DNA from: Paludibacter sp. UBA6032
GTDB lineage: Bacteria > Bacteroidota > Bacteroidia > Bacteroidales > Paludibacteraceae
NCBI GenBank assembly: GCA_002427885.1
Contig: DIZI01000016.1
Coordinates: 1-64,000, forward strand
Reading direction: 5' to 3'
Length of the DNA stretch: 64,000 nucleotides
Shown: positions 16,701-26,115 of the stretch, piece by piece
How the letters are laid out: every line of letters begins with the position of its first letter
Numbering within the stretch: the first letter of the stretch is position 1
Program-made: the position numbers and the translations under genes
Notes under the pieces: model-generated
The model's input: the letters and a program-made list of their open reading frames with translations, nothing else
Databases searched by the model: none
Told to the model about the DNA's origin: nothing

Positions 16701-16924
16701 ATAACGATTCATTGTTTATTATTGAAAACAGACAATGTATTATTCGTGTCTATTTCATTTATGTTACATTTTTCTTTCTAAATAAATCCATTCACGTAAC
16801 ATTCTTATGTCATCCTTAAGCAATAAAAAAAGTGATTGAAACTGACTTAATCAGCTTATTGATCTATACATCATATATTTAATCTAACTCTTAGCACATA
16901 ACAGAATACAGCAAACAGCATTAA

Positions 16925-16982
16925 ACGTAACATTACTGTAACATTCTCTTAATTTTGTTGAAATATTGTCGAACTATTTTTG
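16925..16982 (+). promoter_or_regulatory. Distal Pho-box promoter of the porin-pst operon
   Basis: Half-sites are ACGTAAC (16925), CTGTAAC (16936), TCTTAAT (16947) and TTGAAAT (16958), at an 11-bp pitch. After a 10-nt gap follows TATTTTTG (16975-16982), a perfect TAnnTTTG. It would give a leader of about 240 nt ahead of the porin, or a small RNA. I see no credible small gene in that leader. Confidence 0.7.
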
Positions 16983-17130
16983 TAACCGATAAAGTGAAAA
17001 GACAACATCTGCTTTGAATTCAATTTCAAATTTGTTTATTCTTTTCCGATTTAAAATAACATATTGTCAAAGTTTGTTTTAAGATCAAGATTATGAATGT
17101 AACTTTCGATCAGACTGAAGCACCAAATAA

Positions 17131-17188
17131 TTGTAACACCATTGTAATATATGCTTAATTTGTCTGTAATAGTTCCACTATACTTTTG
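17131..17188 (+). promoter_or_regulatory. Proximal Pho-box promoter of the porin-pst operon
   Basis: Half-sites are TTGTAAC (17131), TTGTAAT (17142), GCTTAAT (17153) and CTGTAAT (17164), then a 10-nt gap and TACTTTTG (17181-17188). A TTTG at 17159-17162 sits 18 nt before the -7 element, within the last two half-sites. Expected leader is about 35 nt. Confidence 0.78.
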
Positions 17189-17227
17189 CCATTGTAAACA
17201 AGCGGGTACAATTTAATTCATCTATAA

Positions 17228-18238
17228 ATGAAGACTAAATTAACAAGTGCTTTTTTGCTTATTTTTATCAGTACAAGTGTTTTCGCTCAAAAACAGAGTA
17301 ATGTAGAAGAAAAATTTACACCAAATGGAAAACCGATTGTAACAGTATTTAGTGATTTCTCAAATTCAACTTCCAACGGGAAGAGTAATAATGCATTTGA
17401 AGTATCGCGGGCCTATTTTGGTTACGGCTATAATTTCAGCCGTGAATTTTCAGGGAAAGTAGTTTTTGATATTGCCAACACAGCATACTTATCTCCCTCA
17501 GCTTTTACTGCATTTTTGAAAAATGCTTACACTGAATACTCAAAAGGAATGGTGAAAGCTGATTTAGGTTTAATCGGAACTTCGATGTTTAGCTTACAGG
17601 AATCTTTTTGGGGAAAACGTTATATGTATAAATCATTTCAGGATCAATATGGTTTCGGAAGCAGCGCTGATCTTGGTGCTAAAGTAAACCTTCAGTTTAT
17701 GCCTGAACTTAGTTTGGATCTTGCAGTTTTTAATGGCGAAGGTTATAAAAAAGTACAAGTTGACAGTACCATGCAATTTGCAATTGGTTTGACCGCTCAA
17801 CCCATTAAAAATCTTTACGCACGTGTTTACTATGATTATATGAATAAACAATCGTTTGCTACTTCAAATGTTGCCCAGTCTTCTTTCAACGTATTTGTTG
17901 GTTATAAGAGTGATAAAGCTACCCTTGCAGCTGAATACAACACTCAAATGGGAAATAAAAACACAACAGATCACAATTGGTCGGGTTTATCGGTTTACGG
18001 AACACTACCATTTGCAAAACAGTTTACAGCTATCGCCCGGTTTGATGATTTAATGTCAACTAAAGTAGGTACTGCAACAACAGGCTGGAATACATCAACC
18101 GACGGACAGGTTTATATGGCCGGTGTTGAATACACGCCTGTAAAAGGAATCCAGCTGACACCCAATTATCGCTATTCGAGTCTGACATCAGGGACAACTG
18201 CTTCAAGTATTAATCTGAGTGTCGGAATGAGTTTCTAA
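17228..18238 (+). CDS. Outer membrane porin, probable phosphate-selective (OprO/OprP-like)
   Basis: This encodes 336 residues with a signal peptide (1-20, SVFAQ). The remainder is built of alternating amphipathic beta-strands with aromatic girdles (AYFGYGYNFSREFSGKVVFD, LYARVYYDYMN, GIQLTPNYRYSS) and ends in phenylalanine (SVGMSF), as outer membrane barrels do. It is first in the operon with pstSCAB-phoU and sits behind two Pho-type promoters. That context, more than any specific motif, suggests it admits phosphate or short phosphorylated solutes. Only 49 bp separate it from pstS and they hold no promoter. Confidence 0.8.
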   Translation: MKTKLTSAFLLIFISTSVFAQKQSNVEEKFTPNGKPIVTVFSDFSNSTSNGKSNNAFEVSRAYFGYGYNFSREFSGKVVFDIANTAYLSPSAFTAFLKNAYTEYSKGMVKADLGLIGTSMFSLQESFWGKRYMYKSFQDQYGFGSSADLGAKVNLQFMPELSLDLAVFNGEGYKKVQVDSTMQFAIGLTAQPIKNLYARVYYDYMNKQSFATSNVAQSSFNVFVGYKSDKATLAAEYNTQMGNKNTTDHNWSGLSVYGTLPFAKQFTAIARFDDLMSTKVGTATTGWNTSTDGQVYMAGVEYTPVKGIQLTPNYRYSSLTSGTTASSINLSVGMSF

Positions 18239-18287
18239 AACAATAAATTATTAAAAAATACAATTAAACAATTAATACATTTTCATT

Positions 18288-19328
18288 ATGAAAAAGAAAA
18301 GTTTATTTTTATCACTCGTTGCTATTTTAGCAACAATTAGTTCGTCTGCTTTTGGACAATCCTTATCGGGTGCAGGAGCAACATTTCCACTGCCGTTCTA
18401 CAATATGGCATTTCAAAAGTACACTGAAACTACCGGAGTAAAGGTAACTTACGGTGGAATCGGATCAGGAGGTGGCATTCGTAGCCTTTCGGATAAAGTA
18501 GTTGATTTTGGAGCCTCTGATGCTTTCCTAAGCGATAAAGAATTAGCCGAAATGCCTGCAACGATTGTTCACATGCCTACCTGTAGCGGTGCTGTAGTAG
18601 TAGCATTTAATCTTCCCGGAATTCAATCTATTAATTTGACATCCGATGTACTGGTAAATATTTTATTGGGAAAAATAAAAAACTGGAATGATGCTTCACT
18701 GAAAAAATTAAATGCAAGTATTAAGTTCCCCGATATGCCGATTACAGTAGTCTATCGTTCGGATGGTAGCGGTACCACCAACATGTTTACCGATTACCTG
18801 ACCAAAGTAAGCAAAGAATGGGCAAACAAACTTGGATCCGGAAAAACAGTTAACTGGCCGGTTGGAGTCGGAGCAAAAGGAAATCCCGGAGTTGCCGGAA
18901 CAATCAGTCAAACGAAAGGTTCTATCGGTTATGTCGGATCAGAGTATTCATTTGCTCAAAAAATTCCAACTGCCTATTTGAAAAATAAAGCCGGCAAATT
19001 TATCAAACCAAGCATGGCTTCTATCAGTGCTGCCGGACAAGGTACAATTCCTGCCGACACACGGGTGATGCTAACAAATTCGGATGCTCCTTATGCTTAT
19101 CCAATTGCCGGATTTACCTGGATCATTATTTATAAAGAACAAAACTATAATAATCGTACATTGGCTCAGGCGGAGGCAACACTTAAATTATTGAACTGGA
19201 TGTTAACTCCCGATGCTCAAAAAATTGCTCCGACAGTTAATTACGCTTCACTTCCGGAAGCCGTGGTAAAAAAAGCAAATGCAATTTTACGCACCGTAAC
19301 GTATAATGGAAAACCAGTTTTAAAATAA
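18288..19328 (+). CDS. pstS: Phosphate ABC transporter substrate-binding protein PstS
   Basis: This encodes 346 residues. After the signal peptide (1-23, SSAFGQ) come the family motifs LSGAGATFPLPFY, YGGIGSGGGIRSL and VVYRSDGSGTTNMF, whose serine, threonine and aspartate residues ligate phosphate in PstS. A typical extended C-terminus follows (LNWMLTPDAQKIAPTVNYASLP). There is no lipobox cysteine, so it should be soluble in the periplasm. It precedes the permease genes, and a long hairpin in the 92-bp gap downstream may raise its level above theirs. Confidence 0.95.
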   Translation: MKKKSLFLSLVAILATISSSAFGQSLSGAGATFPLPFYNMAFQKYTETTGVKVTYGGIGSGGGIRSLSDKVVDFGASDAFLSDKELAEMPATIVHMPTCSGAVVVAFNLPGIQSINLTSDVLVNILLGKIKNWNDASLKKLNASIKFPDMPITVVYRSDGSGTTNMFTDYLTKVSKEWANKLGSGKTVNWPVGVGAKGNPGVAGTISQTKGSIGYVGSEYSFAQKIPTAYLKNKAGKFIKPSMASISAAGQGTIPADTRVMLTNSDAPYAYPIAGFTWIIIYKEQNYNNRTLAQAEATLKLLNWMLTPDAQKIAPTVNYASLPEAVVKKANAILRTVTYNGKPVLK

Positions 19329-19343
19329 CATTTAAATCCTTTG

Positions 19344-19402
19344 AATTCAATAAAGAGTCAATTAAACTGTAGATTGAACAGTTTAGTTGGCTCAATTGAA
19401 TT
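19344..19402 (+). promoter_or_regulatory. Long intercistronic hairpin between pstS and pstC
   Basis: The arm starting AATTCAAT at 19344 and ending TAAACTGT at 19370 pairs with 19378-19402 (ACAGTTTA to ATTGAATT) around a 7-nt loop, giving a stem of about 25 bp with a few mismatches. No T-run follows, so read-through is expected. It probably protects the 3' end of the pstS message or partly uncouples pstS from pstC. Confidence 0.65.
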
Positions 19403-19420
19403 TAATAAATACATGTTCAA

Positions 19421-20275
19421 GTGAATAGTGATAAAATTTTAAAGTATATTTTATTCACAGCATCGTTGCTGATTTTGCTAATTTCAGGAGGTATGGTTTT
19501 CTCGTTGGTTCGGGGAGCGATGCCTTCTTTTCATGAATTTGGCTGGAAGTTTATCATTTCATCGGAATGGGATCCAACGCAGGGCAGAGAACAATACGGA
19601 GCACTATTATTTATAGTAGGAACCTTGTTAACTTCTGTACTCGCCTTATTCATCGCGGTGCCTTTGGCATTTTCAACCTCGTTGTTTGTTGCCGAATACT
19701 TCAAAAATACACGAATAGCATCGGTAGTAAGCACCATGGTCGATTTGCTGGCAGGTATTCCTTCCATCATTTTTGGTTTATGGGGTTTTTACATTCTGCG
19801 TCCGTTTATTGTTTCCATTGGGCTGAGTGATCAGGGTTACGGGATTTTCACTTCCGGCCTTATCCTGGCTTTTATGATCATTCCTTATGCTACCTCGTTG
19901 AGCAACACAAGTATTTCAATGGTATCCAATGAACTAAAAGAAGCGGCCTATTCGTTGGGAGCTACAAGGCTCGAAGTCATCTGGAATGTTATCCTTCCCA
20001 ACGCCCGTTCGGGAATTACCGCCAGTTACATTCTGGCTTTCGGTCGTGCTTTGGGAGAAACACTTGCAGTTACCATGTTGATCGGAAATTCAAACCGAAT
20101 GCCTACCGGGCTTTTCAGTACGGGAAATACAATGTCCAGTGTGATAGCCAACCAGTTTGGTGAAGCCAGCGGATTGCAACTGAGTTCTTTAATTGAAATC
20201 GGATTACTCTTGTTTGTAATGACAACCATTATTAATGCCGTGGGGAAATTCATTATTAAAAAATTAAACCGATGA
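19421..20275 (+). CDS. pstC: Phosphate ABC transporter permease PstC
   Basis: This encodes 284 residues with six membrane segments, starting near 9-29 (LFTASLLILLISGGMVFSLV), followed by the large extracytoplasmic loop before helix 2. The cytoplasmic EAA loop is clear: ELKEAAYSLGATRLEVIWNVILPNARSGI. The start is GTG at 19421; no in-frame ATG lies near the beginning. Its stop overlaps the pstA start by 4 bp (ATGA), so translation is coupled. PstC forms the membrane channel with PstA. Confidence 0.93.
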   Translation: MNSDKILKYILFTASLLILLISGGMVFSLVRGAMPSFHEFGWKFIISSEWDPTQGREQYGALLFIVGTLLTSVLALFIAVPLAFSTSLFVAEYFKNTRIASVVSTMVDLLAGIPSIIFGLWGFYILRPFIVSIGLSDQGYGIFTSGLILAFMIIPYATSLSNTSISMVSNELKEAAYSLGATRLEVIWNVILPNARSGITASYILAFGRALGETLAVTMLIGNSNRMPTGLFSTGNTMSSVIANQFGEASGLQLSSLIEIGLLLFVMTTIINAVGKFIIKKLNR

Positions 20276-21183
20276 ATCAAACAACCATTCTACCGGGGAA
20301 GAAAATGACAGAACTGATTCCTGATCTTTTTTCCGGAAGAAAGCTGAAAGACAAGCTTTTTTTAATCGGCATTGTAATATTTTCCTTGCTCACCATTTCC
20401 ATGGTTGTGTTAATCATCGGAAGTATGATTCTCAAAGGCTATCATCAGATTAACTGGGCATTTTTCACACAATCGCCTCCCGACACGTTCCAGGCCATGA
20501 TGGCTAAAATGAGTGGAAAAACAATTCCCGGAGGAATTATCAATGGTATTACCGGTTCACTTTACCTGGTTGGTATTGCATCGCTTATTGCCATACCCTT
20601 CGGGGTTTTAATCGGAATTTACCTGTACGAAAACAGTAAGAAAAGGTATGCCGGCTTCATACGTGATATTACCGATGTTTTGCAGGGAGTACCTTCCATA
20701 GTTATCGGATTAATTGTATATCTTTGGGTGGTGGTTGAAATTACACATGGATATTCGGTATTAGCCGGTAGTGTTGCTTTGGCAATCATGATGCTGCCTT
20801 TAATTATCCGTTCGACCGAAGAATCGCTTAAAATGATTCCCGACACCTTGAAAGAAGCGGCCATTGCACTCGGAACACCTTATTACAAAGTGGTCATGCG
20901 GGTATTAATACCTTCAAGTTTCAGCGGATTGATGACCGGCATTTTACTGGCAATTTCAAGAATACTTGGTGAAACAGCACCTCTTATGCTAACAACACTC
21001 GGGAATCCGGCTATCAACTGGAATATTGCCAAACCTGTAAGTGCTGTTCCTTTATTGATCTGGCAATTTTATAACGATCCGAATATGGTGGATCTGATTT
21101 GGAGTTCTTCATTATTTCTCATGGGATTTGTTTTATTACTGAATATACTCTCAAAATGGATTGCTGCAAGACAAAAAAAATAG
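20272..21183 (+). CDS. pstA: Phosphate ABC transporter permease PstA
   Basis: This encodes 303 residues with six membrane segments. The EAA loop reads DTLKEAAIALGTPYYKVVMRVLIPSSFSGLM, and GVPSIVIGLIVYLW is the usual PstA segment before it. The start overlaps the pstC stop. A second methionine at position 12 could be an alternative start, but the coupling favours the first. About 30 bp separate it from pstB. Confidence 0.93.
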   Translation: MNQTTILPGKKMTELIPDLFSGRKLKDKLFLIGIVIFSLLTISMVVLIIGSMILKGYHQINWAFFTQSPPDTFQAMMAKMSGKTIPGGIINGITGSLYLVGIASLIAIPFGVLIGIYLYENSKKRYAGFIRDITDVLQGVPSIVIGLIVYLWVVVEITHGYSVLAGSVALAIMMLPLIIRSTEESLKMIPDTLKEAAIALGTPYYKVVMRVLIPSSFSGLMTGILLAISRILGETAPLMLTTLGNPAINWNIAKPVSAVPLLIWQFYNDPNMVDLIWSSSLFLMGFVLLLNILSKWIAARQKK

Positions 21184-21213
21184 CTATACTAAAAAAACTT
21201 TTATTAAAAAAAG

Positions 21214-21990
21214 ATGAACGATATTAACACACAACCATCCATTTTAACCATTGAAAATCTTTCAATAGCTTATGACAATGATAAGCTTGCCGTGAAAAAT
21301 GTTTCTGCCACCATAAAAAAGAATGCAATTACCGCCATTATGGGACCTTCGGGTTGTGGGAAAACGACTCTTTTGCGTGCAATGAACCGGATGCATGAGC
21401 TTTATCCCAATATTACAACAACCGGAAAAATCAAGTTGTATGATGAAAATATCTACGACATGTCTACCATTAAACTCCGTAGAAAAATAGGAATGGTGTT
21501 TCAGCGCCCGAATCCTTTCCCTACCCTGAGCATTTATGATAATGTGATTGCCGGCTATAAACTGAACGGTATCAAACTAAAGCGTACCGAACGTGACGAA
21601 ATTGTAGAAACATCATTGAAGAATGTAACCTTGTGGGATGAAGTAAAAAATTCCTTGCACAAAAAAGGGAACTTCTTATCCGGTGGTCAGCAACAAAGAC
21701 TTTGTATTGCCCGTGCTTTGGCATTCAAACCGGATGTTATTCTTCTGGACGAGCCTACTTCCGCGCTGGATCCTATTGCAACGGCAAAAATTGAAGATTT
21801 GTTGATTGATTTAAAAGAAAATTACAGCATTGTGCTGGTTACACACAATATGTCGCAAGCCGCACGAATATCGGATAACGCCATGTATATGTACATGGGT
21901 GAACTGATTGAATACGACGAAACAACAAAGATATTTACCAATCCAAAAGAAACTTCCACACAGAATTACATTACCGGAAGGTTTGGTTGA
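21214..21990 (+). CDS. pstB: Phosphate ABC transporter ATP-binding protein PstB
   Basis: This encodes 258 residues. ABC ATPase motifs are complete: Walker A GPSGCGKTT, Q-loop VFQRPNPFP (the PNPFP is diagnostic of PstB), signature LSGGQQQRLCIARALA, Walker B VILLDEPTSALDP and H-loop VTHNMSQAARISD. It powers uptake through PstCA. A palindromic repeat lies just after its stop, and phoU follows after 140 bp. Confidence 0.96.
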   Translation: MNDINTQPSILTIENLSIAYDNDKLAVKNVSATIKKNAITAIMGPSGCGKTTLLRAMNRMHELYPNITTTGKIKLYDENIYDMSTIKLRRKIGMVFQRPNPFPTLSIYDNVIAGYKLNGIKLKRTERDEIVETSLKNVTLWDEVKNSLHKKGNFLSGGQQQRLCIARALAFKPDVILLDEPTSALDPIATAKIEDLLIDLKENYSIVLVTHNMSQAARISDNAMYMYMGELIEYDETTKIFTNPKETSTQNYITGRFG

Positions 21991-22000
21991 AAACCCCCGA

Positions 22001-22030
22001 CCCCTATCCCGATAGCTATCGTGGAGGGAG
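22001..22030. repeat. CGATAGCTATCG palindromic repeat copy
   Basis: CCCCTATCCCGATAGCTATC continues into GTGGAGGG and shares the 12-bp palindromic core with the cluster at 6320-6570 and with the copy inside umuC. It lies in the 140-bp pstB-phoU gap, which also holds a C/G-rich CCCCTGGGTTAGGGG stretch near 22089. Confidence 0.7.
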
Positions 22031-22130
22031 AAAGAAATAAAAGAAATAAAAGAAATATAGAAAACACAAAACAATACTAACTTTAGCTCCCCTGGGTTAG
22101 GGGTAAGTTAGGGGCATATTAAAAAAAATT

Positions 22131-22796
22131 ATGAGACACTTAGAACAAGAACTGGTGACACTTCGTCAGGATGTGATAGATATGTGGAAAATAGTCATTT
22201 CACAGGTATATAATGCGGGAGAATCGATATTGTCATTTGATAAAGATCTGGCGATGAAAGTATCCATGCGGGAGAAAAAAGTTGATGCTTACGAATTAAA
22301 AATTGACAGTTTCTGCGAAAACATTATTGCTTTGCATCAACCTGTTGCCATCGATTTACGATTTGTACTGGCGGTACTGAAAATAAATTCAAATTTGGAA
22401 CGTATTGCCGATTTTGCTTACGGGGTTTCACGTATCTTACTTGAAAATCCATCTGTTATTCTCGACGCGGAAGTAATTACGGATTCAAATTTACGTGGTA
22501 TGATTGAACAGGTTAATAAAATGCTTCAACAGGGATTAGAATCGTTTGAAAATGAAAACTCTGATTTTGCCTCTGCCATTTTCAGTGAAGACTCCAAAGT
22601 AGACGAAATTAATGCTCAGGCCGTACATATTGTTGCCGCTTATATTCAAAAAAATCCTGACAGAGCTTTTGAATCTTTGCAATTAATAAGTGCATTCCGT
22701 AAACTGGAACGCATCGGCGACCATTGCAGCAATATCGCAGAAGAAATTTTCTTCTTTATTGATGCAAAAGTCCTGAAACACTCCGAAAAGAAATAA
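22131..22796 (+). CDS. phoU: Phosphate signalling regulator PhoU
   Basis: This encodes 221 residues, all helical, made of two PhoU repeats. Each contains the metal-binding helix: KINSNLERIADFAYGV in the first and RKLERIGDHCSNIAEEIFF in the second, both with the E-R-I-(A/G)-D core. PhoU links Pst transporter activity to the PhoR kinase and keeps PhoB silent when phosphate is plentiful. It is last in the porin-pst operon, closed by a strong terminator. Confidence 0.94.
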   Translation: MRHLEQELVTLRQDVIDMWKIVISQVYNAGESILSFDKDLAMKVSMREKKVDAYELKIDSFCENIIALHQPVAIDLRFVLAVLKINSNLERIADFAYGVSRILLENPSVILDAEVITDSNLRGMIEQVNKMLQQGLESFENENSDFASAIFSEDSKVDEINAQAVHIVAAYIQKNPDRAFESLQLISAFRKLERIGDHCSNIAEEIFFFIDAKVLKHSEKK

Positions 22797-22863
22797 ATAA
22801 GATTTGAGTAATTCTGAATAAAAACATTCAGATATTACAGACCAAATAATTATATAAAATGAA

Positions 22864-22900
22864 AACAGTTGCAAGGCAAACCTTGCAACTGTTTTTTTTT
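22864..22900. terminator. Terminator after phoU, probably bidirectional
   Basis: A perfect 13-bp stem (AACAGTTGCAAGG with its complement) with loop CAAA is followed by nine T on the plus strand. The other side carries AAAA, so it may also serve the convergent gene ending at 22936. Confidence 0.88.
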
Positions 22901-22935
22901 ACTTCATTTCTATTAATTACTTCCTAATTTAAAAC

Positions 22936-25900
22936 CTATTTTATCAATATAATTTTCATAGTTGAATTTATGCTTTTTACAATATAAATCCCTGATGAGT
23001 TTGAATTCATATGGATGTCTTTGTTAGAATAAACCACTTTTCGCCCGGTAACATCATAAACCTGTAAATCAAGATTTGCATGGTTATGAATAATTTTACC
23101 ATCAAATGAAACACCATCGTTTATGGCATTGGAAATGCCTGTACCTAAATCGGTCGTTCCTGTTACAAAAGGTGAGAAAGAGGAAAAGGTTGCGGTATAA
23201 TTATTCCCTGTTTTAGTTGCCATAACATTAATCCAATTTCCTGAAACATAATGTCCAATGACATCGTTTAAAGTAGTTGCTACAGCGGAAGAAGGAGTCA
23301 GACTTACAACCGTTGAAGAGAGTAAAGTTGATGTAATATCCCAAACTTTTGCATTGTAATAATAATTCGTATAGGCAATTGCTGGTAAAGTTGTTCCAAC
23401 ATTTATTGAAACAACAGTTGCATCAGTTGGAGTCAATGAAGCAGGATCATAACTTGTAGCTGAAGAACCAATAGGGAAAACAACTGTTCCTGATGCCGCA
23501 ATTGGTTGAAATAAACTTCCAGTACCATCAGTAACAATATAATTTGTTGCAGAGGCTCCTACAATTGAACCTGCAGTTCCAACAGTCAGGTTATAAGCAC
23601 CTAAGTTTAACTGACCACTTGTAAATGTCAATATACCGTTTACAGTTGTTGAAGCACCTAAGCTAACCCCGGCAGCATTATTTATTGTCAGATTATTGAC
23701 GGTTGACGGTAAATTACTACCGGTTACCTGTGCCGATGTTCCAACATATGAATAACTTGCAGCAGTATTAAAATTACGTATTGATGTCTGGATTGGACCT
23801 GCAACTGGCTCCAGACCTGTTGCAGATGCAATGCTTATAGTAGCACCGGTTCCGAGTGAGAAAGCACCAGCTCCTGTTACATTTGCAGACAAAGTTGGAC
23901 TTGAAAAATCAGCCGAACCGGAAACATTTATTGCGCCTGTTGATCCTACTGTGATTGTTGGAACAGCTCCTCCTGCTGCACTTGTTGCATTCAGCTTTCC
24001 AACATTTAATGTTCCATTTACATTTAAACTACAAGTTTTATCGGTTGCAATTGGCAATGATAAATTTGAGTTTGCAGGCAAATTTACAGTGCCATCAATA
24101 TTGAAAGTTGTACTGGATGTTCCATTTGTTGTAGAACTACTTGCTGTATTTAAATTTCCTAAATCAACAAATGACAAGGTTTTCCCTGTATTGACTGTAA
24201 TCGTAATATTATTATTACCGCTATTATCAGTATAAATGGCAGAACCTCCGGTACCGGCACTTCCGGTGTAGGTCATTTGCATATCTGCATTTACTGTTAA
24301 TGTTGCATTTTGAGTTGATGCATTCGGACGAATACGTGCAGGACGAATTGTTCCGGTTCCACTGAAAGTAAGATTACCAACAAAGTTAATACCCAACGCA
24401 CAATCTGATGTAGCAGCATCAATTTGATCTCCAAGTGTTCCATTTACAGTTACTGATGTTCCGTAGATTGTCATATAAACCATTGTACCACCAACCACTA
24501 AATTATTGTTATATAGTTTCGCACCTGTCTGTACTGTCAGATTATAGCATGATGCCGATGCTCCCACTTGTATTTTATCACCTGTGGCTATTGTAACATT
24601 ATCTCCGGGACCTGGAACCACATTACCAACCCATGCGGCAGCAGTTGCCCAGGTTATACCAGCTGAATTTGTTCCAGTTGAAACAATTTCTGCAGGTAGA
24701 GTCATTTGATTACCTAATGCGGGAGTTGTCAATAAATAATTTTCTGTTCCTCCTGTTCCATTAAATGTATAAACACTAACATAATATTTTGAAGCTTTTG
24801 TAAGACCTGTCACTGAAACTGTAGTGCCGGTTCCATTATAAACGACAAAATTGCCGGTTCCATTTTGTGCTCCACTTCCAAAAGTGGTATTGGCAGAGTA
24901 AGAATTACCATCTTCAGGATTAGTATCAACAGCATTAACTGCTTTGACAACAACAAGGCTGTTTGCTCCATCACCTGCAGTCCAGTTAATATCAAAACCG
25001 GAAGAAGTTACATTCGCAAATGTTGCACTCGTTGCATTGATTGTCGGTTCAGTTGCATAACTTGGTGCAACTGTTGCACTATTTACACTTACAGGAGTTG
25101 AATAATTAAATGCTTTATCAACTGTATAAATACGGTAGTAATATGATGTTGAAGGTGCAAGACCAGTGTCGTTAAATGTAGGATCTGTACCAATATAAAC
25201 AACTTGTTCACCTGCAGCAACTGTATTTCCAACTGCATAAATACCGTTAGTATTTGGTGTAGTTGCAGGATTAGCTAAACCGCGAACCACCATATATCCT
25301 CCACCATCAACTCCGGTTGTTGGTGCTGTCCATGAAATTGTCATTTGTTTGGCAGCAATTGCAGAAACAACCGGAGTTGTTGGAGCATCAGGTGCAGTTT
25401 CGTCTAAAGATCCAAGATAAACACAAAAATCGTCCACATCAATTGCAGTTGCAATAGCTATTGAAGCACGAATAATACCGACAGGACTGCTTGGCGTTGT
25501 ACCTGATTTTGTAGTAAATGCAGTTGAGTATTTAACCCATGCGCCACTGGTTCCGGCAAATGCAACAGCTGTTGTATATGATCCATCTCCGGTTCCCGCG
25601 GCACTTAAACCCGCTTGCATAGTCACTGCAGTTCCTGTTGCACCTGCCGTACGATAATAGTACTGAATGGTATAAGCAGTAGCAGGTACCGCCTGTTGAG
25701 CAGGCGAAGGTGCTGTTGGCGATTGAAGTCTTTTAGTTGTGGAAGTCGGGTTGAAGTTTGCTGATTTGCTACCAGTTCTGGCAATTGTTGACTGAAGTGT
25801 AGCTACACTTGAAGAAGAAGTAGTCCAGTTAGTATAAGTTGCACCAGATGCAACTGAAGTTGAGACTGCCGCACCAACAGTTTGCCCTTCAAAACCACCA

Positions 25901-26040
25901 TCCATAAATGAGAAAAGTCCTATTGCCTGTTGTGCCCATAGTCCGTTTATCGAAAGTAAAAGAACGAATAGTGAAATTAAATACCGTAGCATCGATTTGT
26001 TTCTTTTTGAAACATGCTGATTTAAAGTTGTGTTTTTCAT
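22936..26040 (-). CDS. Large T9SS-exported surface protein with fibronectin type III domains
   Basis: This encodes 1034 residues, rich in Thr, Ser, Ala, Gly and Asn. The signal peptide is MLRYLISLFVLLLSINGLWAQ, preceded by 16 charged residues; a start at that inner methionine is possible. Two FN3-like domains follow (about 220-320 and 335-445), then a long stretch of short beta-repeats (VTIATGDKIQVGAS, LTVNADMQMTYTG) like those of beta-helix adhesins. A C-terminal T9SS tail ends it (VYDVTGRKVVYSN...GIYIVKSINS). Probably a cell-surface adhesin or matrix protein. It lies between phoU and phoB but faces the other way and has no Pho half-sites. Confidence 0.75.
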   Translation of the reverse strand: MKNTTLNQHVSKRNKSMLRYLISLFVLLLSINGLWAQQAIGLFSFMDGGFEGQTVGAAVSTSVASGATYTNWTTSSSSVATLQSTIARTGSKSANFNPTSTTKRLQSPTAPSPAQQAVPATAYTIQYYYRTAGATGTAVTMQAGLSAAGTGDGSYTTAVAFAGTSGAWVKYSTAFTTKSGTTPSSPVGIIRASIAIATAIDVDDFCVYLGSLDETAPDAPTTPVVSAIAAKQMTISWTAPTTGVDGGGYMVVRGLANPATTPNTNGIYAVGNTVAAGEQVVYIGTDPTFNDTGLAPSTSYYYRIYTVDKAFNYSTPVSVNSATVAPSYATEPTINATSATFANVTSSGFDINWTAGDGANSLVVVKAVNAVDTNPEDGNSYSANTTFGSGAQNGTGNFVVYNGTGTTVSVTGLTKASKYYVSVYTFNGTGGTENYLLTTPALGNQMTLPAEIVSTGTNSAGITWATAAAWVGNVVPGPGDNVTIATGDKIQVGASASCYNLTVQTGAKLYNNNLVVGGTMVYMTIYGTSVTVNGTLGDQIDAATSDCALGINFVGNLTFSGTGTIRPARIRPNASTQNATLTVNADMQMTYTGSAGTGGSAIYTDNSGNNNITITVNTGKTLSFVDLGNLNTASSSTTNGTSSTTFNIDGTVNLPANSNLSLPIATDKTCSLNVNGTLNVGKLNATSAAGGAVPTITVGSTGAINVSGSADFSSPTLSANVTGAGAFSLGTGATISIASATGLEPVAGPIQTSIRNFNTAASYSYVGTSAQVTGSNLPSTVNNLTINNAAGVSLGASTTVNGILTFTSGQLNLGAYNLTVGTAGSIVGASATNYIVTDGTGSLFQPIAASGTVVFPIGSSATSYDPASLTPTDATVVSINVGTTLPAIAYTNYYYNAKVWDITSTLLSSTVVSLTPSSAVATTLNDVIGHYVSGNWINVMATKTGNNYTATFSSFSPFVTGTTDLGTGISNAINDGVSFDGKIIHNHANLDLQVYDVTGRKVVYSNKDIHMNSNSSGIYIVKSINSTMKIILIK

Positions 26041-26115
26041 AAAGAGTATTTTTTAAGATTAAGAAATTGATAATTTATTTTAAAGATCTTTTGATTTCAG
26101 AATAAATATACTGTG

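Noticed and set aside
16752..16800. Further Pho boxes in the receptor-porin spacer
   Set aside because: GTAAC-like motifs are present on both strands, but their spacing is 13 bp, or one half-site is poor, and no -7 element follows at the right distance.
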